Under the pieces are notes generated by a model that made no database searches, had not been told where the DNA came from, and saw only the letters and a program-made list of their open reading frames with translations. Below are positions 27,221-35,635 of a stretch of DNA of 64,000 bases, in pieces. The stretch's first letter is position 1; each line of letters starts with the position of its first letter. The position numbers were made by a program, and so were the translations under genes. This stretch comes from Pseudoalteromonas spongiae UST010723-006 (GTDB taxonomy: Bacteria > Pseudomonadota > Gammaproteobacteria > Enterobacterales > Alteromonadaceae), in NCBI RefSeq assembly GCF_000238255.3, contig NZ_CP011039.1, forward strand, positions 2,901,001-2,965,000. Direction: 5' to 3'.

Positions 27221-29776
27221 TTATTTAGCATCAATCGCATGACCAAAGAAAATAGCATTACTTAGTAAGCGGCTTGTGCCATACCAATAACTACGAAACA
27301 CTGGATTATCTGACATTGCAATCACTTTGCCCTTACCATAGTTATGCGCCATTAAAACGCCGGCACCGGCTATTTGCTGATTGTTTAGCTCATGACTAAA
27401 ACCCGCTAATAGCGGTGTTTTAGTGTAGGTTGCAACATTTACAAACGGTTTTTCACTTGGCTTTAAAACAAAGGTGCTATTTTTAAATACTGGCAATGTG
27501 TTACGCTCAAATGAGAAGCTTAATGGATGGCTTAAATCGATATTCGCATTAAAAATAGCACCTGCAATTCGTTTATCACCATGGTAACTATCTTTATCAG
27601 CGTAACTCAAATTATCGGTTGGAAAAGCTTTTGCCATGTCATTGCTTGAAAGATATTCGGCTTTCAAAATACCTTTGTCCGCTAAGAATTTAGCGCCCGA
27701 TTTATGACCCCAAATTACACCACCGTGTTGCACCCAATACTTTAGCTTTTCAACCATTTTTGCATTTACAGTGGAAAAACTGCCATTAGTTAAAATAACA
27801 TGGGTGTAAGATGCTAAATCAATGCGTTCCAAACGATCTAAATCAACCAAAGTAGCTGCAATATCTAAATAACGGTCAAGGTAATACCAAACTTCACCTA
27901 CTTCATATTGGCTGGTACCTTTACCGCCTAATAGTAATACTTTTGGTGTTTTTAACGGCACGATATTGCGCGAGCCAATATCAACACCTTGCGCTGTTAA
28001 TCCCGATGATATTTGATGTACTTTTACCGGTGAATTGCTAGCTAATTGCTGAACTTTGTCAAACCAATCAGCATCTTGTTGCAGACCCTTAGCGATAATA
28101 ATTGCGCCAGCAGCAAAGCGTTGTTCACCATTAGCAGTAGATGCGGTAAATGGTTTCATTGCCGCTCGAGCAATAACACCATTTTGCTGTAACTGTGATA
28201 GCAGTTTAGGTGCTAGATAATCGTTCCATTCAAAGGCAAATGCATAGCTTGAAGCTAGGCTCTGGTTTTCAGTTTGATTAGCTGGCTGCCATGAGTCTTG
28301 GTATTTAATACCGCGGGTTGAGGTTACAGCAGAAAATTCAAGGTTAAATGAATGCGCTAAGTTCCAACCTGAAACATCATAAAAGGTATTATCGTTAAAG
28401 CTTGTTTGCTCTAAAAACGCGCCTTTAATTAAGCGATATTGAGGCTGATTTAGCGGAATATAAACACTGCTATTAGCAGAGAAATCTTGCTTGTTAACGC
28501 TAATGTCTTTACTAAGCGGGTATGCCTTAATCTGATGCTGCTGCAATAGCGACAAAAATAACTCATAACGTGACTTGTCGTTACCAGCTGCAACTACATA
28601 GCCTTTTACTTTATCTTTTTTCGCAAGCTTTGCGGTATCTTGATAAAACTTCTGCTGGTAAGACAGCAAACCTTGCTTGCCCGATACAACCGCATCAAAA
28701 GTAGATAAAGAAGTCGTTAATTGGTTTTTTACAGCATCATAAAACTCGCGTACACCATTGATAGTTTCATGCTTGTGGCCTCGTGCACTGCCTTGCTCAA
28801 ACAAAATACCAATGGTGCCGTGAATATCAGGATAAGTAGAACCCTTACCAATATAAAAGTCATCAAAGCTTTCCTCGGTAAAATACAGCTCACCTTGTTG
28901 ATCTAATGCGGCTGCGTGAAAGGTCGCTATTTCTTTTGTTAGTTCTACATTTTGCTCAGGAGTAAGTGGAAACTTACGCGATGGAATACCCGGTTGGAAA
29001 AAATAAGTGCTGTGTGGACCCATTTCATGAAAGTCAGTTAATACATGAGGCATCCATTGATGATACTTAGCAATACGCGCCTGCGACTCTGGGTGCTGAA
29101 GCAACAACCAGTCTCGGTTTAAGTCTGTAAAATAGTGATTTGTTCTGCCGCTCGGCCAAGCCTCATTGTGCTCTCTGTGGTTTTCATCTGCGACTAAGTT
29201 TTTGCCTTTGTGACTGTTCACCCACTGTGCAAATCGCGCTAAACCATCTGGGTTTAATGCAGGATCTAACAAAATAACTGTTTCGTCTAATAAGCGATTA
29301 ATTTTTTCACCTTGCGCTGCAGCAAGGTAATAGGCAACTAATAACGCAGCATTACTGCCACTGGCTTCGTTGCCATGCACACTATAGCCCATCCACGTGA
29401 TTACAGGTGCATCAGCATTGATTTCAGTACCTTCGATTGATTGTGCTAAGTGCTGTTTACGCACAGTTTCAATGTTATTTAGGCGTGCTGGATTAGCGAT
29501 CGTTAATAATAATAACGGACGTTGTTCATGACTGTAACCAATCACCTCAATGTTTATGCGCTCACTTTTTTCAGCTAACAATTTCATGTAGCTAACAAGC
29601 TGATCATGGCGAACATGCCAATCGCCTACCTGATAACCCAGAACAGACTCTGGCGTAGGAATAGAAGGATCGAAACGAATATTATCGTCAAAATAAAAGT
29701 TTAAGTTCTTTGCTGAACTGATACAGCTAAACAGTGCCAAACAGGCTGTTATTAAAAAAAAGGACAGCTTTTTCAT
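27221..29776 (-). CDS. M14-family zinc carboxypeptidase, exported
   Basis: 851 residues with a signal peptide (MKKLSFFLITACLALFSC). The zinc site is HGNE at 134-137 (YSVHGNEASGSN) with a later His in VLTDFHEMGPHST. Catalytic-domain residues FTDLNRDW are present, and EQGSARGHKH may supply the general base. The C-terminal half (from about 600) resembles a class-I glutamine amidotransferase-like fold (VLLLGGKGTSQYEVGEVWYYL; HGGVIWGHKSG), a common partner of M14 in marine bacteria. It probably digests external peptides in the periplasm or outside. A lipoprotein is possible at C18 but the lipobox is poor. Confidence 0.88.
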   Translation of the reverse strand: MKKLSFFLITACLALFSCISSAKNLNFYFDDNIRFDPSIPTPESVLGYQVGDWHVRHDQLVSYMKLLAEKSERINIEVIGYSHEQRPLLLLTIANPARLNNIETVRKQHLAQSIEGTEINADAPVITWMGYSVHGNEASGSNAALLVAYYLAAAQGEKINRLLDETVILLDPALNPDGLARFAQWVNSHKGKNLVADENHREHNEAWPSGRTNHYFTDLNRDWLLLQHPESQARIAKYHQWMPHVLTDFHEMGPHSTYFFQPGIPSRKFPLTPEQNVELTKEIATFHAAALDQQGELYFTEESFDDFYIGKGSTYPDIHGTIGILFEQGSARGHKHETINGVREFYDAVKNQLTTSLSTFDAVVSGKQGLLSYQQKFYQDTAKLAKKDKVKGYVVAAGNDKSRYELFLSLLQQHQIKAYPLSKDISVNKQDFSANSSVYIPLNQPQYRLIKGAFLEQTSFNDNTFYDVSGWNLAHSFNLEFSAVTSTRGIKYQDSWQPANQTENQSLASSYAFAFEWNDYLAPKLLSQLQQNGVIARAAMKPFTASTANGEQRFAAGAIIIAKGLQQDADWFDKVQQLASNSPVKVHQISSGLTAQGVDIGSRNIVPLKTPKVLLLGGKGTSQYEVGEVWYYLDRYLDIAATLVDLDRLERIDLASYTHVILTNGSFSTVNAKMVEKLKYWVQHGGVIWGHKSGAKFLADKGILKAEYLSSNDMAKAFPTDNLSYADKDSYHGDKRIAGAIFNANIDLSHPLSFSFERNTLPVFKNSTFVLKPSEKPFVNVATYTKTPLLAGFSHELNNQQIAGAGVLMAHNYGKGKVIAMSDNPVFRSYWYGTSRLLSNAIFFGHAIDAK

Positions 29777-29941
29777 AGTGATGCCATAATGATAGGTTAG
29801 TTATATTTATTGCATTTTTATGCATATTCACAGTAACAATGTTTACTACGCAAACCTACAGCTTTAAGTTGAAGCAGCAAAAAAATAAGATAAGTTAAAA
29901 CCTTTTCAACTTGCCCTACTATTTTAGCAAAGCAAAAAAGT

Positions 29942-29949
29942 GATATACT
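29942..29949 (+). promoter_or_regulatory. Extended -10 promoter of nfuA
   Basis: GATATACT with a preceding T gives TGaTATACT, an extended -10, 37 bases before the nfuA ATG. It directly abuts the IscR-type site. Confidence 0.6.
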
Positions 29950-29950
29950 A

Positions 29951-29975
29951 AAAACCGAGTAAATTAGTCAGGTAT
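29951..29975 (+). promoter_or_regulatory. IscR type-1-like binding site upstream of nfuA
   Basis: By hand alignment to the E. coli type-1 IscR consensus (25 bases), 22 positions agree. The right half TAGTCAGGTAT is a full match and the left core is GAGT where GACT is expected. It begins two bases after the -10 element, where a bound [2Fe-2S]-IscR would block transcription. E. coli nfuA is also reported to be repressed by IscR. Confidence 0.7.
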
Positions 29976-29985
29976 AGGTCGAATT

Positions 29986-30561
29986 ATGATTACCATTTCT
30001 GAGGCAGCACAAAGCCACTTTGCCAAACTGCTAGCAGATCAAGCTGAAGGCACTAACATTCGCGTTTTTGTGGTTAACCCAGGTACAACACAAGCCGAGT
30101 GTGGCGTGTCATATTGTCCGGCAGATGCCGTTGAAGAAACGGACATTAAGTTACCATTTAATGGATTCGATGCCGTTGTTGACGAAGAAAGCGCACCGTT
30201 TTTAGAAGAAGCCGATATTGATTTTGTTACTGACAAAATGGGCTCACAACTAACGCTAAAAGCACCAAACGCAAAAGCGAAAAAGCTAAGTGATGACGCG
30301 TCACTGCAAGAGCGTGTGCAACATATGATTGAAACAGAAATTAACCCACAACTAGCGAATCACGGTGGTCAGGTTAACTTAGTTGAAATCACCAAAGACG
30401 GTATTGCCGTAGTCCAGTTTGGTGGTGGTTGTAATGGCTGTTCAATGATTGATGTAACACTTAAAGATGGCATTGAAACGCAAATGGTTGCTAAGTTTGA
30501 TGAAATCACAGGTGTACGTGATATTACTGAACACCAGTCTGGCGAGCATTCATATTACTAA
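29986..30561 (+). CDS. nfuA: NfuA, Fe-S cluster carrier
   Basis: 191 residues. The N-terminal domain is a degenerate A-type carrier that keeps VSYCPAD but not the full Cys set. The C-terminal Nfu domain has the cluster-binding C149-N-G-C152 (GGGCNGCSM), at the same numbering as E. coli NfuA. It carries a [4Fe-4S] cluster to client proteins during iron or oxidative stress. The neighbourhood with bioH and comF is conserved. Confidence 0.96.
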   Translation: MITISEAAQSHFAKLLADQAEGTNIRVFVVNPGTTQAECGVSYCPADAVEETDIKLPFNGFDAVVDEESAPFLEEADIDFVTDKMGSQLTLKAPNAKAKKLSDDASLQERVQHMIETEINPQLANHGGQVNLVEITKDGIAVVQFGGGCNGCSMIDVTLKDGIETQMVAKFDEITGVRDITEHQSGEHSYY

Positions 30562-30826
30562 ATTCAAACATCTAGTCTACCGACTAGGTCAAGAACCTAA
30601 AACAAGCCTAAAACGCTTTTTCAGCGGTTTAGGCTTGTTTGTTATTGCTGCCAGCTTAATTGTTTATGGCTACTTTAACAGTCATTATTTTCAAATAGCA
30701 GGGCTTGTTCTACTACCTATCGCGCTGTACTTTGCTATTTATGGTTATCTAGGTATTTTTGCTAATCGCTTTTCACAAGTTATTGCAAAAGTTGGCGAGA
30801 GCGCCAAAAATCGTGATATTTTTTAG
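30467..30826 (+). CDS. Small two-helix membrane protein overlapping nfuA and MATE gene ends
   Basis: The open frame spans up to 119 residues, but the first ~33 overlap nfuA in another frame and look non-coding. The remaining part ([17 protein letters not shown], then two hydrophobic helices [16 protein letters not shown] and [19 protein letters not shown]) looks like a real short membrane protein. No good ATG exists after the nfuA stop, so the start may be one of the ATGs inside nfuA (30467 or 30500) or a rare codon. The 3' end overlaps the convergent MATE gene by 47 bases. Function unknown. Confidence 0.5.
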   Translation: MALKRKWLLSLMKSQVYVILLNTSLASIHITKFKHLVYRLGQEPKTSLKRFFSGLGLFVIAASLIVYGYFNSHYFQIAGLVLLPIALYFAIYGYLGIFANRFSQVIAKVGESAKNRDIF

Positions 30827-32114
30827 CCAGCGTTAATCCTCTTAACGCCATAAAACACGTCATAGCCAGCCATAACCCGTGATTACCCAAAGGATAGCTA
30901 ACGGCAAATACTCCTGCAAAGCCAACAAGTGCTGAAAAAATCATGGTATTACGCATTTCTTTTGCTCTGGTTAAGCCAACGAACACTCCATCGTACAAAA
31001 AGCAAAAGCTAGCGATTGGCGGTAAAATAATAGACCAAATTAAAAACTTCTCGGCGGTCGCCAATACATTCGGCAGGTCAGTTAACACACTGATAATCCA
31101 GCTACCTAGCAGCAAAAACATTACGCTGTATAAGCAGGCAAATATAAAGGCCCAAAAGCGCCCGATAACAACCCAAAGATGAATTGCTTGCGCCTTTTTG
31201 CGCCCTTTCGCTTGACCCACTTTAGCTTCTACAGCATAGGCAATACCATCTAATGCGAAACTTACTAACAATAAGAAGTTAAGTAATACAGCATTTGCAG
31301 CAAGCGTTGCATCCCCTAAAAAACCGCCATAGTAAGTCATAAAGGCAAAGCAAAGCTGCAAAAACAGTGAACGAATAAAGATATCTCGATTTAACTTAAG
31401 CGCACTAGTTAGGCCGTCGAGTGATATTTTTAAAAGCGCGGAGAACGATAATCCATGCTTAGCAAAACGTGCTTTAAGCAACAACACAGCTGCTATTAAA
31501 CCAATGTAATCGGCGCATACCGAAGCAAGTGCAGCGCCTTCAACCTGCCAGTCAAAACCCACTACAAATACAATATCGAGAACAATATTGGCGACATTGG
31601 TCACCAGCACGATCATTAACGTGCCTTTACTGTATTGCGTGCCTAACATCCACGCCAATAACACAATATTGAGTAATGCGGCAGGTGCGCTAAAAATACG
31701 AATATTAAAATACGTTTGTGCGTGCTTTATCGCGGCATCACTGCCCGATAAAAATAGCCCCATAAAATGGCTGATCACAGGGCTTATTGCTAGTAACAAT
31801 AGCGCAACAGCGAACGCAAATAGTGCTGCGCGCTTTAGCTCTTGCAGTAAACCATTTTTATTGTCTTTGCCGTAAGCCTGCGCAACCAAGCCGGTTGTGC
31901 TCATACGTAAAAAACCTGCGAGCCAGAAAAGTAAATTGATAACCATGCTGCCAAGTGCCACGCCGGCTAAAAAGCTAGCGTCACTGAGATGGCCGATTAC
32001 ACCTGTATCTACCAAACCGAGAAGTGGTACACTAATGTTTGATACAATCATCGGCCAAGCGAGTACTAACAGCCCAACATGGAACGATTTATGACGAGTA
32101 AAAAAGTTTTTCAT
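30780..32114 (-). CDS. MATE-family transporter, DinF-like
   Basis: 444 residues, about 12 transmembrane helices in two halves. The first (LAWPMIVSNISVPLLGLVDTGVIGHL) and seventh regions carry the typical MATE motifs; this first helix fits the DinF/NorM branch and the closest feel is DinF. It uses proton or sodium gradients to export cationic or other compounds; the substrate is unknown. The start at 32114 is needed to include the first helix, although its ribosome-binding site is weak. It overlaps the divergent deacetylase start by 24 bases. Confidence 0.88.
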   Translation of the reverse strand: MKNFFTRHKSFHVGLLVLAWPMIVSNISVPLLGLVDTGVIGHLSDASFLAGVALGSMVINLLFWLAGFLRMSTTGLVAQAYGKDNKNGLLQELKRAALFAFAVALLLLAISPVISHFMGLFLSGSDAAIKHAQTYFNIRIFSAPAALLNIVLLAWMLGTQYSKGTLMIVLVTNVANIVLDIVFVVGFDWQVEGAALASVCADYIGLIAAVLLLKARFAKHGLSFSALLKISLDGLTSALKLNRDIFIRSLFLQLCFAFMTYYGGFLGDATLAANAVLLNFLLLVSFALDGIAYAVEAKVGQAKGRKKAQAIHLWVVIGRFWAFIFACLYSVMFLLLGSWIISVLTDLPNVLATAEKFLIWSIILPPIASFCFLYDGVFVGLTRAKEMRNTMIFSALVGFAGVFAVSYPLGNHGLWLAMTCFMALRGLTLAKKYHDFWRSRQLLQ

Positions 32115-33116
32115 TTATTTATTGGATTATGGTTAATCTGTTATTTTACGTTTGCTAATGCCGCTGTGATTTTACAATATCACCATGTATCAGAAACTTT
32201 ACCACGTGTGACAAGCCTATCTGAAAATGAATTCAGCGCCCACTTAAGTTATTTAAAAGATAATAATTATAGTGTTGTTCCACTTCAGCACATTATTGAA
32301 GCAGTTAAAGAACAAAAGAGTATACCTGACAAAACAGTTGCACTCACATTTGACGATGGATTTATTAATAACTTCACGCAAGCAGCGCCCATTTTAAAGC
32401 GCTTTAACTATCCCTATACCATTTTTGTAAACCCACAACTGATAGATGAAGGTAAAAGCTATGTGATGACGTGGCCGCAGCTAAAAGCACTGACAAAAGA
32501 AGGTGCATACATTGCAAACCACAGCGCAAAGCACGATTACTTGCATATTCGCGAAGATAACGAGTCACTAGCGCAATGGCGAGAGAGAATACGCAACGAT
32601 ATTACGCATTCCGAACAACGTATTAAGCAGGAGATTGGCCACAACTTTAAGTATGTCGCGTATCCCTATGGTGAGTTTAATCGTGAATTACAAACGTTAG
32701 TAAAAGAGTTAGGCTATGTTGGTATTGGTCAGCATTCAGGCGCTGTTGGGTTAAGTACCGACTTAACGCGCGTGCCGCGCTTTCCGGCATCAGGGATCTA
32801 TGCCAATTTAGACACATTAAAAACAAAAATCGCGAGTCTGCCGTTTTCATTTAACCTTGATGCACAATCGGTTACAACCAACTCGACACCAGTACTCAGA
32901 TTAACCTTTACCGAGAAAGACTTTAACAACTCGCAATTCAATTGTTTTATCAGTGGTAACACAGCCAAAATTACTTGGCAAAGTGAAAATGAAGTGACTG
33001 TGCAAAGTGAAGGTGAGCTAAACAAAGGACGTTCGCGTTACAATTGTACTGCGCCAAGTAAATCTAAAGCGGGCCGATTTTACTGGCTATCTCACCCTTT
33101 CGTGATTGATAAATAG
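32091..33116 (+). CDS. Exported polysaccharide deacetylase (NodB domain)
   Basis: 341 residues from the ATG at 32091, chosen because it begins a signal peptide (MTSKKVFHLFIGLWLICYF) and follows GGAAC at suitable spacing. The NodB homology domain has TFDDGF (motif 1, metal Asp), HSAKHDYLH (motif 2, metal His pair) and YPYGEFNRE (motif 3). A ~75-residue beta-rich C-terminal segment with two Cys follows. It likely removes acetyl groups from a cell-envelope or exopolysaccharide; the substrate is not known. Ends five bases from convergent cheB. Confidence 0.85.
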   Translation: MTSKKVFHLFIGLWLICYFTFANAAVILQYHHVSETLPRVTSLSENEFSAHLSYLKDNNYSVVPLQHIIEAVKEQKSIPDKTVALTFDDGFINNFTQAAPILKRFNYPYTIFVNPQLIDEGKSYVMTWPQLKALTKEGAYIANHSAKHDYLHIREDNESLAQWRERIRNDITHSEQRIKQEIGHNFKYVAYPYGEFNRELQTLVKELGYVGIGQHSGAVGLSTDLTRVPRFPASGIYANLDTLKTKIASLPFSFNLDAQSVTTNSTPVLRLTFTEKDFNNSQFNCFISGNTAKITWQSENEVTVQSEGELNKGRSRYNCTAPSKSKAGRFYWLSHPFVIDK

Positions 33117-33121
33117 CACGG

Positions 33122-34150
33122 TCATTTTTTTGCCCAATTTGCAATTTCATTTGCAACCGAATCTAAACTAAGAACTTTTTGCGCTGCGTCCAACTCGACT
33201 GCAGCGCGCGGCATACCCCAAACCACGCTCGATGCCTCATCTTGCGCCAAAGTATACGCATCACTCTCTTTTAGCTTTAGCAAACCAGCGGCACCATCAG
33301 CCCCCATGCCGGTAAGTAACGACGCACACACTTTTTTACCCAAATTTAATTTAGCAATTGATTTAAACAATACATCGACAGCTGGGCGATGACGATTAAC
33401 AGGGGCTGACTGAACTACTTTACACATCAGTTTCGTACCTTTGCTAACCACCGCTAAGTGGTAATCGCCAGGTGCGATATAAACATGATTAGGCTTAATT
33501 TCCTCATCATCTTCCGCCTCTTTAACCGTTAACGCGACTGAACGATCCATACGCTCTGCAAACGAGGCTGAAAAAACAGGTGGAATATGCTGAGTAATAA
33601 CAATCGGTGGGAAATTGTCAGGCAAGCCGGTTAACACTTCTTTAATTGCCTCAGTGCCACCGGTTGATGCACCAATTGCCACCAGCTTAGTATTATCAAA
33701 CGTGCCCGTAGCCACACTCGCCACAGGGGGAGTTACGGGTTTTATCGCTCGTACACGAGCTTTTGCTGCCGCTCTTATTTTTTCGTGTAAGGTTTGCGCG
33801 TAACCATGCAGTTTGTCACCAACTTGCTGTGTTGGTTTAGCAACAAAGTCAACGGCCCCTAACTCTAAGCATTCAAGCGTAATCGGTGCGCCTTGCTGAG
33901 TTAAGGTCGAAATCATCACAACTGGCATTGGCCTTAGTCGCATCAAGTTTTTTAAAAAACTCACGCCGTCCATTTTTGGCATTTCTACATCGAGCGTTAG
34001 CACATCTGGATTAAGTTTTTTAATTAGATCCCTTGCTTGATATGGATCATTTGCCGTACCAATTACTTCAATATCCTGTGCTTGCTGTAAGACCTCAGTC
34101 AGTACCGCTCGAATCAATGGTGAGTCATCAACTACTAAAACCCTGATCAT
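33122..34150 (-). CDS. cheB: CheB, receptor methylesterase/deamidase
   Basis: 342 residues. Receiver domain with phosphoacceptor D54 (LTLDVEMPKMDG), then a linker and the esterase domain with the Ser in IGASTGGTEAI, His in TQHIPP and Asp in GMGADGAAG. It removes methyl groups from chemoreceptor glutamates when phosphorylated by CheA. Last gene of the chemotaxis operon, nine bases after cheD. Confidence 0.96.
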   Translation of the reverse strand: MIRVLVVDDSPLIRAVLTEVLQQAQDIEVIGTANDPYQARDLIKKLNPDVLTLDVEMPKMDGVSFLKNLMRLRPMPVVMISTLTQQGAPITLECLELGAVDFVAKPTQQVGDKLHGYAQTLHEKIRAAAKARVRAIKPVTPPVASVATGTFDNTKLVAIGASTGGTEAIKEVLTGLPDNFPPIVITQHIPPVFSASFAERMDRSVALTVKEAEDDEEIKPNHVYIAPGDYHLAVVSKGTKLMCKVVQSAPVNRHRPAVDVLFKSIAKLNLGKKVCASLLTGMGADGAAGLLKLKESDAYTLAQDEASSVVWGMPRAAVELDAAQKVLSLDSVANEIANWAKK

Positions 34151-34158
34151 CTTAATTC

Positions 34159-34767
34159 CTAAAATAGCTCGATATCAGTATGCGTATCTTGCTCTTCAAT
34201 TTCGTGAAGATATTTAAATTCACGTTGTTGAATTGTGTCGTTATGCATACTTCGAAGTTTTTTTACGTGTGCTTTGCCTGTAGTGGGATTAAACAGCACT
34301 TTTCGCGGCCAAGGCCCACCAACATCATGGGACTCAACTTGCAGTCCTTCATTTTTTAAAAATTGCGACACAAATATAATATTACCTTCGCCAATGTCGC
34401 CCATTCCGCGAATTATCTTACCACCACCAAAAATTTTAATTTTAAAGTTATCGCGATTGCCACCATTTTTAATAATTTCATTAATCAAAAACTCCATCGC
34501 CCAGTTACCATAGCGACAGCTTAAACTATCAATGCTCGCATTATTATTTGCTGGAAGCATAAAGTGGTTCATGCCACCTATCCCCATTTTGTAGTCATAA
34601 ACACATGCTGATATACACGAACCCAGCACCGTAGAAATTAATTCATTTTGTTTAGTAACATACACTTCGCCGGGTAAAATTTTCGCGACAACGGCGTCAC
34701 GGCCCCTATCCCAATAACGTTTTATGTTTTCAAAGCCATTTAGGCACTGCTTAAAATTCTCGTTCAA
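34159..34767 (-). CDS. cheD: CheD, receptor glutamine deamidase
   Basis: 202 residues. Contains the catalytic Cys in VLGSCISACVYD and the His in IGGMNHFMLP, plus the Gly-rich FGGGKII segment. It deamidates receptor glutamines and may dock with CheY/CheC-type partners in other bacteria. The start is a TTG that overlaps the cheR stop (TTGA) and is preceded by a strong AGGAAGG, which suggests translational coupling. Confidence 0.93.
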   Translation of the reverse strand: MNENFKQCLNGFENIKRYWDRGRDAVVAKILPGEVYVTKQNELISTVLGSCISACVYDYKMGIGGMNHFMLPANNNASIDSLSCRYGNWAMEFLINEIIKNGGNRDNFKIKIFGGGKIIRGMGDIGEGNIIFVSQFLKNEGLQVESHDVGGPWPRKVLFNPTTGKAHVKKLRSMHNDTIQQREFKYLHEIEEQDTHTDIELF

Positions 34768-35582
34768 AGTACCTTCCTGTACATGGTTTTACCAAGCGCT
34801 ACAAATTCCGTTTGTGTCTTATTCATACTTTCTGAATGGCCTAAAAATAAATGACCTTGTGAACATAGCTGAGCAGCATAGCGTTGAAATAACAGTTCTT
34901 TTGTTGGCTGATCAAAGTAGATGACCACATTACGACAAAAAATCACATCAAATTCACCTTTCATAGGCCACTCTTGTAATAAGTTAAGTCGCTTAAAGTA
35001 AATTTTATCCCTCAATTCAGGCCTCACTTTAAACAGGCCACTTTGCTTATTGCGCAGAAAAAAGCGTTTTTTTAAGCCATTATCTAAACCCGTAATTGAG
35101 TTTTCTGCGTATTCACCTGCGCTTGCTTTCGCCAGTACATTTGAATCTAAGTCCGTTGCTAATATCTTTACATCCCAATTAGACGGAAACTTATCAGCCA
35201 AAGTCATCGCTATTGTATAAGGCTCTTCACCTGTCGAGCAGCCAGCAGACCATATTCTTACTCGCCTTGAGCTTTTATTGCGTTCAAGAATTTGAGGAAT
35301 AAGCGTTTCACGCAAAAAATCGAAATGATACGGTTCACGAAAAAATGAAGTTAAATTGGTGGTGATTGCATTAATAAAATGACTAAACTCGTCACGTTTA
35401 TGCTGATCAAGGTAAGTAATATACTGTGCAAAACTTGCCAAATTTAATGCACGAATACGGCGCGCCAAACGAGAATAAACCATTTCGCGTTTATGGCTAC
35501 CAAGCACAATACCACAGGCTTCATAAACCATTTTCGCGATCAACTCAAACTCTTGATCTGTTAGCAGAAATTCCTTCGCCAC
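34764..35582 (-). CDS. cheR: CheR, receptor methyltransferase
   Basis: 272 residues. An N-terminal helical domain and SAM-binding motif I (IWSAGCSTGEEPYTIAM) are clear, with FCRNVVIYFD in the catalytic domain. It methylates receptor glutamates using S-adenosylmethionine. The adjacent receptor ends in a WxxF-type tether peptide, so a peptide-binding beta subdomain is expected. Overlaps cheD by four bases. Confidence 0.95.
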   Translation of the reverse strand: MAKEFLLTDQEFELIAKMVYEACGIVLGSHKREMVYSRLARRIRALNLASFAQYITYLDQHKRDEFSHFINAITTNLTSFFREPYHFDFLRETLIPQILERNKSSRRVRIWSAGCSTGEEPYTIAMTLADKFPSNWDVKILATDLDSNVLAKASAGEYAENSITGLDNGLKKRFFLRNKQSGLFKVRPELRDKIYFKRLNLLQEWPMKGEFDVIFCRNVVIYFDQPTKELLFQRYAAQLCSQGHLFLGHSESMNKTQTEFVALGKTMYRKVL

Positions 35583-35635
35583 AATGACTCCTAGAGTAAG
35601 CTAGGCAGAAACCTCTGCCTAGCTTTAACGAACAG

